Of a DNA stretch of 64,000 nucleotides, positions 51,740 through 60,645 are shown one piece after another. Each line of letters starts with the position of its first letter. Position 1 is the stretch's first letter. Where the stretch lies: NCBI GenBank assembly GCA_963782965.1, contig CAWALV010000002.1, positions 310,001 through 374,000 of the forward strand. Direction: 5' to 3'. A model generated the notes under the pieces. The model made no database searches and had not been told where the DNA came from. It saw only the letters and a list, made by a program, of their open reading frames with translations. A program made the position numbers and the translations under genes. The stretch comes from CAWALV01 sp963782965. Its GTDB lineage: Bacteria; Actinomycetota; Actinomycetes; Acidothermales; Acidothermaceae.

Positions 51740-53593
51740 TCAGTCGACCTGCAGCGCGTGTGCCGGTGGACGCCGCGATGTGAGTGCCGCCGGCAGGCCG
51801 GTGAGGATCGCCACGGCGACGAGGCTGCCGAGCACGACGGCGCCGAGTTGCCACAGCGGTGGGGCGACCAGCGATTGGCCGTGATCCAGCAGGCGGTAGA
51901 GCTCGATGCCTGACGGGACGCCGATGAGCGCGGCCGGAATCACGGGGAACAGAGCAGCGACCGCGAGCGCGCCCGTCACCTGCCCGGACGTGGCTCCCAG
52001 TGCCCGCTCGAGGCCGGATGAGAACCGCCCGTCGGAGGCCGTGGCCCACGCGATGAACGTCGTGTTGACCGACGCAAGAACAAGCAGCAGAACGGTGATG
52101 ATCCTCATCAAGTCGTCGAGCCGCTCGATCTTGAGGTTCGCGATGCCGCCGGACGGCTGTGTGTTGGCCGCATTGGTGAGGACGGCGACGATGCCGGTGA
52201 CTGTCACCGCGACGCTCGCGGCGTTGAGCAGCGCGCGCCGTGGACGCCGGACGAGTTGACGCAGGCCAAGCAGCAGCGGCACGGGCAGTCGACCGGAGAT
52301 CGCCACGATCAGCGGACGACGGCGAGCGGTTCGTGGCGCGTCGGCAAGCGCCGCGACGGTACTGGTGCGAGCTGCGCGGATGGCCGGAACGAGTGAGGAG
52401 ATCGCTGCGACGCCGAGAGCGACGGCAACGACGACGGCAATCGTCAACGTGCCCATCGACGGCGCGCCGGCGCCGCCAAGTAGCCCCGATCCGGGGCTCG
52501 TGAGCAGCGGTGAGATGAGCCAACCGGCGAGGAGTCCGACACCGGCGGCGAGCAAAGCGAGTGTGGCGTGCTGGACGAGGAGCACCGCGGCGACAGTGGC
52601 CGGTGTGGCGCCCACGGTCTTGAGTAGGCCCACGCGGCGAGACTGCTCGGTCATGCGACGCCCGACGAGTACGGCCAAGCCGGCGAGCGCCAGCAATCCG
52701 AGGAGCCATCCGCCGAATTGGAGGGCGATGCGCTCGATCTCGATGAGGGCGTCGTCGGCGCCACGGATGCTCTGCCAGGTGTATAGCACGGCGACTGCGC
52801 CGCCGGCCGATGTGCCTTGGTGCGCAGCGACGAACGCGGCCGCCGCAGCTGCGGACGGATCGGCGAGTCGCAGGTTGACGAGCGACGCCGTCGTGGCGGC
52901 GGCACCTGCTACCTGTGCGGCGGCCGACCGGCTCACCCAGATCAAGCCCATGTTCTGCGGTACGTCCATCAGACACGCCAGGTGGCAAAGGCTGCTCGGG
53001 TAGGCGGGAACGCCGGCGGTGACCGCGACCCCCACTACCGTCAGCCGTTGACCTTCGACGTCGATTTGGTCGCCGACGTGCGCGCCCAACGCATCGGCGA
53101 AGCCGCGCTCCAGGACCACCCCGCCTGGTCGCACCCACGAGCCGGCGGTCACCTTCGGCTGGTCCACGGCGGCGGCGATTTCGTCGCGGCCTTCAGCGAC
53201 GACGTCGACGCGTCGTCCGTGCCATGTGATGGCGCTGTAGACCGACGGATAAGGGCCGCTGTGGGCGGTGACGCCCGCGGCGTCGACCAACGAGGTGATC
53301 GCTGCCCCCACGTCCGCCGACTGGCGATCAGCACTTGACGCGGCCGAACCGCTCGCCGACTGCCCGCCACTAGCGGAGGGCAGTCCGGTGAAGACCTCGG
53401 CGATGACATCGGGACCTGCCGTCGCGGCCCTCGTCGCTTGGTACGGGTGGCTGGTCACCCCCGACAGCGCGAACGCAATGGTGAGGGTTGTCGCGGCCGC
53501 GGCGATGACAAGGAAAACCATGAGTGACTCGACGGGATGGCGGCGAACGTCACGCGCCGCGAGTTGCGACACCAACGACAGGCGTCCCATCAC
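51740..53593 (-). CDS. ABC exporter permease (FtsX/MacB type)
   Basis: A 617-aa permease with two FtsX-like units: the first helix (ESLMVFLVIAAAATTLTIAFALSG) is followed by a large extracytoplasmic domain, then three-helix blocks around AGLAVLVGRRMTEQSRRVGLLKTVGATPATVAAVLLVQH and ALEx-type repeat SSGLERALGATSGQVTGALAVAALFP. It works with the ATPase gene 53 bp upstream. Export of peptide, lipid or antibiotic is usual for this class. Confidence 0.88.
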   Translation of the reverse strand: MMGRLSLVSQLAARDVRRHPVESLMVFLVIAAAATTLTIAFALSGVTSHPYQATRAATAGPDVIAEVFTGLPSASGGQSASGSAASSADRQSADVGAAITSLVDAAGVTAHSGPYPSVYSAITWHGRRVDVVAEGRDEIAAAVDQPKVTAGSWVRPGGVVLERGFADALGAHVGDQIDVEGQRLTVVGVAVTAGVPAYPSSLCHLACLMDVPQNMGLIWVSRSAAAQVAGAAATTASLVNLRLADPSAAAAAAFVAAHQGTSAGGAVAVLYTWQSIRGADDALIEIERIALQFGGWLLGLLALAGLAVLVGRRMTEQSRRVGLLKTVGATPATVAAVLLVQHATLALLAAGVGLLAGWLISPLLTSPGSGLLGGAGAPSMGTLTIAVVVAVALGVAAISSLVPAIRAARTSTVAALADAPRTARRRPLIVAISGRLPVPLLLGLRQLVRRPRRALLNAASVAVTVTGIVAVLTNAANTQPSGGIANLKIERLDDLMRIITVLLLVLASVNTTFIAWATASDGRFSSGLERALGATSGQVTGALAVAALFPVIPAALIGVPSGIELYRLLDHGQSLVAPPLWQLGAVVLGSLVAVAILTGLPAALTSRRPPAHALQVD

Positions 53594-53646
53594 CGGCCGC
53601 CGCTACTCGTCGGCTCGAGACACACAGCCCAGGCTGGTCGCATCAC

Positions 53647-54390
53647 TTAGCGCTCCAACCCGAATAGCTCGCCGAGGTCGCCGCTGCTGCCGCCCGACAA
53701 CCGCGTCTCGTCGACGAACGCTCCGTCACGCATCGAGATCAGGCGGTCCGCGGTCGCAGCGATGCGTTCGTCATGAGTGACGACCACCATCGTCAGTCCC
53801 GAACCCCGTAACTCCTCGAGAAGGCGTAACACGTCGACCGTGGCTGCGCTGTCGAGGTTGCCGGTGGGCTCGTCGGCGAGCACGAGGGCCGGCTCGTTGA
53901 CGAGCGCACGCGCGATAGCGACCCGCTGCCGCTGGCCGCCCGACAACGCCGACGGCAGGTGGTCGGCCCGATCGGCGAGCCCGACACGATCGAGCAGTTG
54001 CCGGGCACGCCTGCGCGCCTCTCCCCGTGAGCGGTCGGCCAGCAGTGCGGGCAGCTCGACGTTCTCCTGCGCGGTCAGCTCTTCCATGAGGTGGAAGGCC
54101 TGGAACACGAAGCCGACCTCGTGGCGGCGGATTCGGGCGAGCGCGTGCTCGGAAAGCCCATCGATGCGGCGTCCGCTCAGCCACAGCTCACCCGATGTGG
54201 CCCGGTCGATTCCGCCAAGGAGGTGGAGCAGCGTCGACTTGCCGCAGCCGCTTGGACCCATCACGGCCAGCGTCTCGCCAGCGGCGATGTCGAGATCGAC
54301 GTCGTCCACCGATCGGACGAGCCCTTCCCCGCTGCCATAGTCCTTTCGCAAGCGGCGTGCGGTCAGCGCCGTCGCCGTCGCCGCCGTCAC
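53647..54390 (-). CDS. ABC exporter ATP-binding protein (MacB/LolD type)
   Basis: A 247-aa ATPase; GTG 54390 has GGAGG five bases upstream. Walker A GPSGCGKSTLLHLL, Q-loop VFQAFHLMEELTAQENVELP, signature LSGGQRQRVAIARALV, Walker B ALVLADEPTGNLDS and switch His in VVVTHDERIA are all intact. Its start overlaps the PadR gene stop by four bases. Confidence 0.93.
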   Translation of the reverse strand: MTAATATALTARRLRKDYGSGEGLVRSVDDVDLDIAAGETLAVMGPSGCGKSTLLHLLGGIDRATSGELWLSGRRIDGLSEHALARIRRHEVGFVFQAFHLMEELTAQENVELPALLADRSRGEARRRARQLLDRVGLADRADHLPSALSGGQRQRVAIARALVNEPALVLADEPTGNLDSAATVDVLRLLEELRGSGLTMVVVTHDERIAATADRLISMRDGAFVDETRLSGGSSGDLGELFGLER

Positions 54391-54908
54391 TTCGACCTCC
54401 GCTTCGGAGTGCAGGCGCGCTCGCACGCTTCCAACCACCGCAAGTCGGCTTGTAACCGCAACACGAGTCCCTCCAGAAGCAGTGCCGGATGCCCGTCGGG
54501 CGGCTCGCTCATCGCCGCACGCTGGGCATCGCGTAGCCGGCGCAACAGCTCGCGCCGCTGCGTGTCGATGATCGCGATCGGGTCGGCCAGCCCCGCTTGG
54601 GCGGCCGCGATGAGCTTGAGGTGGAACTCGGTCAGGTCCGGCTTCGGCCAGCCGACCTCCGCCACCCACTCATTCACCCGGGCGTGGCCCGCCGCGGTGA
54701 GCTCGTACACCTTGCGGTCGGCCGAGGCATCGTCCGTCGGCTGGCGAACGACCATTCCGGCCTTCTCCAGGCGACTCAGGGTCACGTAGATGTGTCCGTC
54801 GTTCATCGCGCTGCCGAGCGCGCCAAGTGCACCATTCAGGCGGGAGCGCAACTGATAACCCGCGGATGGCTCCTTCGCTAGCAGCGCCAGAAGCACCTCT
54901 TGCTGCAC
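54387..54908 (-). CDS. PadR family transcriptional regulator
   Basis: A 173-aa regulator from GTG 54908, with GGGAGGTG just upstream. Winged helix: VLLALLAKEPSAGYQLRSRLNGALGALGSAMNDGHIYVTLSRLEKAGMV, then a C-terminal dimerisation helix rich in Arg/Leu. Leads the ABC exporter operon, most likely as a ligand-relieved repressor. A palindrome lies directly ahead of the gene. Confidence 0.92.
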   Translation of the reverse strand: MQQEVLLALLAKEPSAGYQLRSRLNGALGALGSAMNDGHIYVTLSRLEKAGMVVRQPTDDASADRKVYELTAAGHARVNEWVAEVGWPKPDLTEFHLKLIAAAQAGLADPIAIIDTQRRELLRRLRDAQRAAMSEPPDGHPALLLEGLVLRLQADLRWLEACERACTPKRRSK

Positions 54909-54923
54909 CGGACACCTCCCGCT

Positions 54924-54952
54924 ATAACCGTTAGGAGTACTCTAACGGTTAT
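54924..54952. promoter_or_regulatory. Palindromic operator of the PadR-ABC exporter operon
   Basis: ATAACCGTTAG (54924-54934) and CTAACGGTTAT (54942-54952) form a perfect 11-bp inverted repeat with a 7-nt centre containing AGTACT. It lies 16 bp upstream of the PadR start. AT-rich arms also resemble a -10 box, so binding would block transcription. Confidence 0.75.
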
Positions 54953-55197
54953 GTTGTCAGCGTCAAGGGGCGCCACTCGGCTCACCCGTATCCGCGGCGC
55001 CCGAAGCCGCTCGTGGGTCGGACAAGTCACCCGAAAGACGGACGACATTTCCCCAGGGCCGGATGCCCTCTGGGACGCGGTGCCGCACGGAGGTGCACCA
55101 GGTCGACGTTGCCGGTGGCGACCAACGCCCAGGGCATGATGTGTCCGGCGGTGGACCTGACTCTGTGGCGACGGTCCGGTCCATCGCCTCAAGGCGT

Positions 55198-55499
55198 GCG
55201 AACCAGTCGCCGCTGGGTATGGCGGTGGCTGCGGCGCAAACACCGCCGGTCCACCTGGAAGCAACTGCGCCGCCAGTACTGTCACGGCGGTTGGTGGCCG
55301 ACCGGGACGCGGACGGAGCTGATCGACCCGCAGAAGATAGGCACGACCCGCTATCGATATCGCGGTTCGGTTATCCCGACGCCCTGGCCGGTCACCGCGG
55401 GAGAAACATTACGAACACGAACGGGGCTTGTGGAGAGCCCGGTGCATTGAAAGGTGCACGCCGGGTTCGGGAAGCGGTCTGAGGAAACGGACCGGTCAT
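55198..55499 (+). mobile_element. 3' remnant of a group II intron (maturase C-terminus, domains V and VI)
   Basis: Read in the frame of 55202, the DNA encodes RRWVWRWLRRKHRRSTWKQL...YRYRGSVIPTPWP, the characteristic C-terminal end of group II intron reverse transcriptase/maturases. It is followed at 55435-55468 by a 34-nt domain V and at about 55475-55495 by a domain VI-like stem (GGTCT...GGACC). The reverse transcriptase and 5' ribozyme domains are missing, so the intron is dead. Confidence 0.8.
55435..55468 (+). ncRNA. Group II intron domain V
   Basis: A 34-nt hairpin: GAGCCCGGTGC pairs with GCACGCCGGGTTC around a GAAA tetraloop, with the two-base bulge (CG) on the 3' side. Length, tetraloop and the 5' GAGC opening are those of domain V. 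Part of the truncated intron at 55198-55499. Confidence 0.8.
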
Positions 55500-55539
55500 T
55501 GTGACCGGCACCGCGCCTCACGCCGACTTTCACCGACCC

Positions 55540-55850
55540 CCGCGAGCGCTGATCGTCGCGTTCATCGACGAGTGCCGCCAGGCCGGTCACGCGGGCGGAT
55601 GCCCGCCGCCGCATCGACGAACAGGCCGCCAACGACCGCGCGTGAACTTCCGTCGCTGGTGGCCGAGGCGAAGCAGGAGTGGCGGAGTGGTCCACCGGGG
55701 CCGGCGCCCGGCGGTCTGGACGCCGGGCGACAAGCTGGCCATCGACTGGCGTGCCGAGGACGGGCTGCACGTGTTCTGCGTGGTGCCGCTCTGGTCGCGG
55801 TGGCGGTTCGTGGGCTTCGCCGCTGATGTGAAGGCCGCGACAACGCTGGG
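55540..55850 (+). pseudogene. IS21-family transposase (IstA) fragment with frameshifts
   Basis: Pieces in different forward frames resemble IstA: ALIVAFIDECRQAGHAGG (about 55547-55603), then RRRIDEQAANDRA, then WTPGDKLAIDWRAEDGLHVF with RWRFVGFAADVKAATTL (about 55710-55845). The Asp in AIDW is a catalytic-core position. No IstB gene or terminal repeats are visible. It directly follows the intron remnant. Confidence 0.65.
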
Positions 55851-55896
55851 CTCTGCTGGCCGAGTGTTGCTAGCCCGCAGGTTGTTGCCGCGACAC

Positions 55897-56025
55897 TCAA
55901 GGCAGAGCGTCCTTCAGGGACATGAGGTGGCTACGGCTCAGCCGGGCCGCCGTAGCGGGATCGCCGTCGACGATCGCCTGCACCAGTGTGGCGTGTGCCT
56001 CGTGGTCGCTAGTCGAAACGATGGG
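55897..56025 (-). pseudogene. C-terminal fragment of a GntR/FCD regulator
   Basis: The reverse strand encodes DHEAHATLVQAIVDGDP and AARLSRSHLMSLKDALP then a TGA at 55899-55897. This is the last 40 or so residues of an FadR-C (FCD) domain, whose usual ending is EHxALVxAI..GD...A..xMxxHL. An in-frame TGA lies just upstream and no helix-turn-helix part is present, so only the tail of the gene survives. Confidence 0.7.
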
Positions 56026-56144
56026 ATTTCACACTGGAGGCCACTGATTCAGCGGTGAATGGACGGCACAACCAGCAGACTCCGCGGAACAGGCGGGCCT
56101 TGGCATGCCATCATCGGCCAATCTTGACCGCAGGGAGGCAGTCG

Positions 56145-57467
56145 TTGACCACAACATTCCGCCCCACGGCAGAAATCACCGTGCCCCTACCGCAATCCGC
56201 GGCAATCGCGATGTTCACGGCCGAGGGCGAGCGCACCTGGGCCGGCGGCCACGGCTGGGACCCACGGTATCCAGAGCCGTCGCGCGCCTCGGGAGTGGGC
56301 GCGGTGTTCCTGACCGCCCACGGCGGCCGAGAGACCGTGTGGGTGATCGTCGCGGAGGCGACCGACCGGATGAGCTATGTCCGCGTCACGCCAGGCGGAC
56401 TCGCCGGAACCGTCGAGGTAGCCGCCGTCGCGGCGACCGAAGCGACGACGCTGCGTGACGTCACCTACGACATGACCGCGCTCCGCGCCGAGGCGGTGGC
56501 AGAACTCGAAGCGTTCGAGGCCGGCTACGACGACGAGATCGCTTCCTGGGAGGCCCACGTCTACCTCGACACCGTGCTGCTCATCGGTTCCCTGGCGAAT
56601 GCGCACGGTGCGACCGGCCGTTGGTGGTTCGGCGCCGGCGCCCGGCTGCTGGCCCCGGTGTTGACGTCACGGCGGGCGTGGCGCGTCGTCGACGTCGTCA
56701 CGCCTGACGGTGCTGGTCGTCGCAGTCCGGTTGGTGGTTGCGTGAACACCCGATGTGCGTCCTCATTGCCTGCCCGAGTGTTGGCGTTCGCCACCCGAGC
56801 GGGTGCGGTCGACAATTCCCGCGAGCCATGTGTGGAACGCCGGCCAAATCAGCTCGGCGAGCACGACATAGCCTTGGGCTCCGGGATGCGCGCCGTCACC
56901 TGCTGCGACCGCCGCCCGCCACACTGGATCGTCGACAAGTCGTTCGACGGGCGCCACGAACGGTTGGCCCGACTCGCCGCACGCAGCCGCCATAGCTCGG
57001 GAGAGCTGCTCGATCCGGTCGTTCTGTGGTTCGTCGTCGATCGGCGTCGGCCCGACGACGAACACCGGCCACCCGCTGCTTGCGCAGTACTCGAGCGACG
57101 TGCGGAGCGCTGTCAACGTCTCCGCGATCGGCGCGCGCGTGCCTTCGCCGTCCACGGTCGTGTCGTTCACCCCAACCGCGAGCACAACGCCCCCGACCTC
57201 GCCGTCGCGCAACCGCGGTGGGACTTCGACCACCAGCCGCGCCGCCACCTGCGCCGCCGTCTCGCGACGCACCCCGAGGTTGTATGCGGTCAGATCCGCG
57301 CCCAGGCCGACGGCCCGGCTGACCACCCGGCCGACCCAGCCCAGCGAATCCTCGTCGCCGACTCCCGCCGTGAACGAGTCACCCACGAAGCACAGCCGCA
57401 CATCGACCGACCTCATGGCGACAGCTTACCGACGCCGCCCAACGACGACGAGGTGCGGATGCGTTGA
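56145..57467 (+). CDS. SRPBCC-fold protein whose frame runs on past its domain
   Basis: GGAGGCAG precedes TTG 56145. The first 150 residues are a SRPBCC-like domain (FRPTAEITVPLPQSAAIAMFTAEGERTWAGGHGWDPRYPEP, ETVWVIVAEATDRMSYVRVTPGGLAGTVEVAA, TLRDVTYDMTALRAEAV). Such proteins are normally about 150 aa. Here no stop occurs until 57467; from about 56763 the frame is antisense to a SGNH-hydrolase gene and looks non-coding. Most likely the original 3' end was lost by rearrangement and the true coding part ends near 56610-56740. Confidence 0.5.
   Translation: MTTTFRPTAEITVPLPQSAAIAMFTAEGERTWAGGHGWDPRYPEPSRASGVGAVFLTAHGGRETVWVIVAEATDRMSYVRVTPGGLAGTVEVAAVAATEATTLRDVTYDMTALRAEAVAELEAFEAGYDDEIASWEAHVYLDTVLLIGSLANAHGATGRWWFGAGARLLAPVLTSRRAWRVVDVVTPDGAGRRSPVGGCVNTRCASSLPARVLAFATRAGAVDNSREPCVERRPNQLGEHDIALGSGMRAVTCCDRRPPHWIVDKSFDGRHERLARLAARSRHSSGELLDPVVLWFVVDRRRPDDEHRPPAACAVLERRAERCQRLRDRRARAFAVHGRVVHPNREHNAPDLAVAQPRWDFDHQPRRHLRRRLATHPEVVCGQIRAQADGPADHPADPAQRILVADSRRERVTHEAQPHIDRPHGDSLPTPPNDDEVRMR
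56763..57416 (-). CDS. SGNH/GDSL hydrolase
   Basis: A 217-aa protein. Block I GDSFTAGVGDEDSLGWVGR (Ser nucleophile), block III VVLAVGVNDTTVDGEG (Gly/Asn), block V DGAHPGAQGYVVLAEL (Asp/His). All four SGNH residues are present. No signal peptide; probably a cytoplasmic esterase or lysophospholipase-like enzyme. Its 5' end is 140 bp from the dehydratase gene, divergent. Confidence 0.9.
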   Translation of the reverse strand: MRSVDVRLCFVGDSFTAGVGDEDSLGWVGRVVSRAVGLGADLTAYNLGVRRETAAQVAARLVVEVPPRLRDGEVGGVVLAVGVNDTTVDGEGTRAPIAETLTALRTSLEYCASSGWPVFVVGPTPIDDEPQNDRIEQLSRAMAAACGESGQPFVAPVERLVDDPVWRAAVAAGDGAHPGAQGYVVLAELIWPAFHTWLAGIVDRTRSGGERQHSGRQ

Positions 57468-57556
57468 CGAGCAACCCGAATACCGTCGCCGCATTCCACG
57501 CAAACAGTTGGCGTCGTCGCTACCGCGCGCCTGCACCGACCACTCCGGAGCACCCA

Positions 57557-58552
57557 GTGACAATCTTCTCTTCGACGGCCGCCGCGATCGCGCGGATGTC
57601 CGAACAGGTTGCCCCCGAGATCGCCGAGTATGTCGTGCGGACTCCGCTCGTGCATTTTTCGGTCGCCAGCGCCAAGGCCGAGGCGACGCTATTGGTCAAG
57701 TGCGAGCATCTCCAGCGAACGGGGTCTTTCAAACTCCGCGGCGCCCTGGCGAAAATCCTCAGCCTTTCAGCTGACGACCGTGCCCGCGGCGTCGTGACCG
57801 CGTCCACAGGTAACCACGGCTTGGGCGTCGCCCAGGCCCTGCAGTCACTCGGCGGCCGGGGCGTTATCTGCGTGCCGGACGGGGCATCCCCGGCGAAATT
57901 GGGCGCGCTTGGTCGCTTCGACGTTGAACTTCGCACAATGGGCCGTGAAGCCGCCGAAACCGAGGGCTTGGCGCGGGCTCTCTCCGCCGAACTCGGCATG
58001 ACCTACGTCAGCCCGTACAACGACCCCAATGTCATCGCCGGGCAGGGCACTATCGGGCGCGAAATCATCGAACAGCTCAACGCTCGCCCGGTCGACGCCG
58101 TTGTCGTCGCCGTCGGCGGAGGCGGATTGATCTCCGGCGTCGCGGCGTCAATCAAGGCGACGCTGCCCGACACTCGGATCGTCGGCGCCTCGCCGGCTAA
58201 CGACGCCGCGATGGCCGCCTCAGTGCGCGCCGGACGAATCGTCCAGATCGATGCACTGCCGACCATCAGCGACGCAACCGCGGGTGGCATCGAACCGGGC
58301 GCGATCACCTTCCCGTTGTGTGCCGAACTCGTAGACGATTGGCAGCTGGTCAGTGAGGAGGCAATGCGCCGGGCGCTGCAGCTCACGATCGACACCGAGC
58401 ACCAGCTCATCGAAGGTGCTGCCGCGACCGCTATCGCGGCTGCCATCACCTACGGACGATCCCACCCCGGCCAGACCCTGGCGGTCGTGTCCTGTGGGGC
58501 GAACATCTCCACCTCGACACTGCGCATCGCACTCCAGCAAGGAGCCGCCTGA
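57557..58552 (+). CDS. Threonine/serine dehydratase-like PLP enzyme (fold type II)
   Basis: A 331-aa protein; GTG 57557 has GGAGC five bases upstream (the frame opens at 57464). PLP lysine in HLQRTGSFKLRGALAKIL, substrate loop ASTGNHGLGVAQAL, phosphate loop VAVGGGGLISGVAASIK and the C-terminal VVSCGANIST. No ACT regulatory domain, so a catabolic threonine/serine dehydratase or a serine racemase is likely. Confidence 0.9.
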   Translation: MTIFSSTAAAIARMSEQVAPEIAEYVVRTPLVHFSVASAKAEATLLVKCEHLQRTGSFKLRGALAKILSLSADDRARGVVTASTGNHGLGVAQALQSLGGRGVICVPDGASPAKLGALGRFDVELRTMGREAAETEGLARALSAELGMTYVSPYNDPNVIAGQGTIGREIIEQLNARPVDAVVVAVGGGGLISGVAASIKATLPDTRIVGASPANDAAMAASVRAGRIVQIDALPTISDATAGGIEPGAITFPLCAELVDDWQLVSEEAMRRALQLTIDTEHQLIEGAAATAIAAAITYGRSHPGQTLAVVSCGANISTSTLRIALQQGAA

Positions 58553-58555
58553 CGT

Positions 58556-58814
58556 CGGACAGCGCCCACCTGCTAACGCGTCGCCGCAGGCGCCGGTCAG
58601 CCAGACGCTGCGCCGCATCATCGCCGACGGCGACTACGCGGTCGCCGAGTGGACGAGCCACGCGCGGTCCCGAAGCGGACAGCACTACGAGAACGACTAC
58701 GCCGTCGTCTTCCACGTCAGCGGCGGCCTCATCGACGCCGTCACCGAGTACACCGACACCTCTTGCATGAAGCGGGTCTTGTTCGAACAGCAGACCGAAA
58801 GCGCCCAGTCCTGA
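58556..58814 (+). pseudogene. SnoaL-like (NTF2-fold) C-terminal fragment
   Basis: The forward frame ending at 58814 encodes LRRIIADGDYAVAEWTSHAR, HYENDYAVVFHVSGGLIDAVTEYTDTSCMKRVLF. This is the second half of a SnoaL/ketosteroid-isomerase-like domain. The N-terminal helices are absent and there is no convincing start or ribosome site after the dehydratase stop, so it appears truncated. Confidence 0.6.
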
Positions 58815-58926
58815 AACGGTTTCGCGAACGCCCGGCGTGACCGACCCTGTATCGGGCGCGGCGCGTCGCGTGCCGTCCGGGTAGGGAGGCAAGGCGCCGG
58901 TGGCGAAGTGCGGCACGGCTCGGTAG

Positions 58927-59433
58927 TCAATGGCGTTGCGATCTCGACTCTTCGGCGAGCTGCTTGAGGTTGAGCAGTTGTCGGCGCGCCATGACTAAGT
59001 CACCGAGGGAGACGAACGGAGCCCGCCATTGACGATCGGCCATGACAACCTTGAGGAGCAGCCGTGTCGCGGCCCCGGTGGGCACGAGCACGTATGACAT
59101 GACCGCGCCCATGATGCGGCCGGTGAGGTGATTTCCCGGCTCCACGGCAAGGATCTCCCCCAGCCGGCGGCCGCCGGCGGTGGTGAAATGCTGACCGACG
59201 GCGGGGTCGGGCATGTCGCGCAGCTGTTGCGGAGAGCTGTGGCCGAGGTTGTCGATCCAGCCGTAGGAATAGGGAGCGAGCTGTATCTGCCTGACCCATG
59301 CCCACAGCTCAGCCGACGTCGAGTGCACGGTGACACCGCGCCAGGCCTGCAAGACCGGCGCCAGAACGAACTCGTCGCACGGGTAGCGCCGGCCCACTTC
59401 CTCGACGCTGACACCCCAACGGTCACCGAGCAT
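58927..59433 (-). CDS. SRPBCC (polyketide-cyclase-like) family protein
   Basis: A 168-aa protein from position 59433 (MLGDRWGVSVEEVGRRYPCDEF). Further landmarks are WRGVTVHSTSAELWAWVRQIQLAPYSYGWIDNLGHSSPQQL, GRRLGEILAVEPGNHLTGRIMGAVMSYVLVPTG and TRLLLKVVM. This is a recognisable actinobacterial SRPBCC subfamily that binds hydrophobic ligands; function unknown. Confidence 0.8.
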   Translation of the reverse strand: MLGDRWGVSVEEVGRRYPCDEFVLAPVLQAWRGVTVHSTSAELWAWVRQIQLAPYSYGWIDNLGHSSPQQLRDMPDPAVGQHFTTAGGRRLGEILAVEPGNHLTGRIMGAVMSYVLVPTGAATRLLLKVVMADRQWRAPFVSLGDLVMARRQLLNLKQLAEESRSQRH

Positions 59434-59789
59434 TCGCCCTCTCCCGCCCGCGCATTTCCACCGGCAGGAAGCGAACCATACGCGGCGACCCGGAGCTCAA
59501 TCGGGAGACCGCCCGGTCCTCCGGGTACGGCGGGTGTCGTGATCACGGCGCGGCCGCCGGTCGGGTCGGCGCATCGCCGTTCTCGTGTGGCTACGCCGAT
59601 ATGGTCCCGCGTGGCGCACCAGCGGCACCGTCGCCGCGCTCCCGTGCCTAGCCGTCCTCGTCCACCCGCACCGGGAAGAGGCCGCCTCGGCCGGCGTGGC
59701 GTCGAGCACGTCGTTTGCGACCGGGTCGACGGCTCGGGAAGGTGCTCTGCGGTTTAGAACCTTGCATCCGTCGGTGTTAACATCGCCGC
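59434..59789. other. Gene-free stretch before the second LysE gene
   Basis: I see no supported gene. At 59773-59786 GGTGTTAACATCGC matches, with one change, one arm of the inverted repeat beside the TetR gene (63913-63964), and ends four bases before the LysE start at 59790. It could be a half-site for the same regulator. Confidence 0.35.
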
Positions 59790-60437
59790 GTGCTGATCTC
59801 GGCGGGCGGGGCGCTCGGGATGGCCCTGACCGCACTCGGAATGGTGCTCACCCCGGGCCCGAACATGATGTATCTCGTGTCGCGCAGCATCAGCCAAGGC
59901 CGGCTCGCCGGGCTCATCTCCCTAAGCGGCACCTTCGTCGGCTTCGTCGTCTACATGACGATGGCCAACATCGGGCTCGCGGCCGTCTTCGTCTTGGTGC
60001 CGTGGCTGTACATCGCGTTCAAAGCCGCAGGTGCTGCCTACCTCGCCTACCTGGCGTGGCAGGCGCTCAAGCCCGGCGGCCGCGGGCTCTTCGAGCCACG
60101 TGACCTGCCACGGGATCCCGCTTTTCGGCTGTTCCGGATGGGGTTGATCACCAACCTGCTCAATCCGAAGGCCGCGATCATGTATCTGTCACTCATTCCG
60201 CAGTTCGTCAACCCCGCCCACGGCCACCAGGTGCTGCAGGGCTTTAGCCTCGGCGGCATCCAGATCGCGGTGAGCACGACAGTCAACGCCACCATCGTGC
60301 TCGCCGCCGGAACCGTCGCCGGCTTCATCAGGCACCGACCGACATGGGCGACGTGGCAGCGGCGCATCACCGGCAGCATGCTCGGCGGTATCAGCCTGCT
60401 GCTCGTGCGCGAGGTGCCAGCGCGCGCGCGTGTCTAG
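59790..60437 (+). CDS. LysE family amino-acid exporter
   Basis: A 215-aa membrane protein from GTG 59790; no clear ribosome site, so it may be leaderless, or start at ATG 59820. Signature: MALTALGMVLTPGPNMMYLVSRSISQGRLAGLISLSGTFVG and MGLITNLLNPKAAIMYLSLIPQFV. Six helices are predicted. Same family as 48409-49083 but clearly different in sequence. Confidence 0.88.
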   Translation: MLISAGGALGMALTALGMVLTPGPNMMYLVSRSISQGRLAGLISLSGTFVGFVVYMTMANIGLAAVFVLVPWLYIAFKAAGAAYLAYLAWQALKPGGRGLFEPRDLPRDPAFRLFRMGLITNLLNPKAAIMYLSLIPQFVNPAHGHQVLQGFSLGGIQIAVSTTVNATIVLAAGTVAGFIRHRPTWATWQRRITGSMLGGISLLLVREVPARARV

Positions 60438-60645
60438 GTGACCGACCGCGCGACCGCTGAGTGGAACTCGGCAACGTGCGCCGTCGACATGCTTCTCGAC
60501 CCAAGACGCGCCAGCCGTTGCATCCGCGAGTTCGCCCCGATCGGCCTGGTAAACCAGTTCGCCGCCGGACATCCGAAGTTGGCATGATGCCGGTGGACGG
60601 CATGCGGCGACGGGCCGTGCTCCGGAGAGGAAAGGACTCGCGTCC

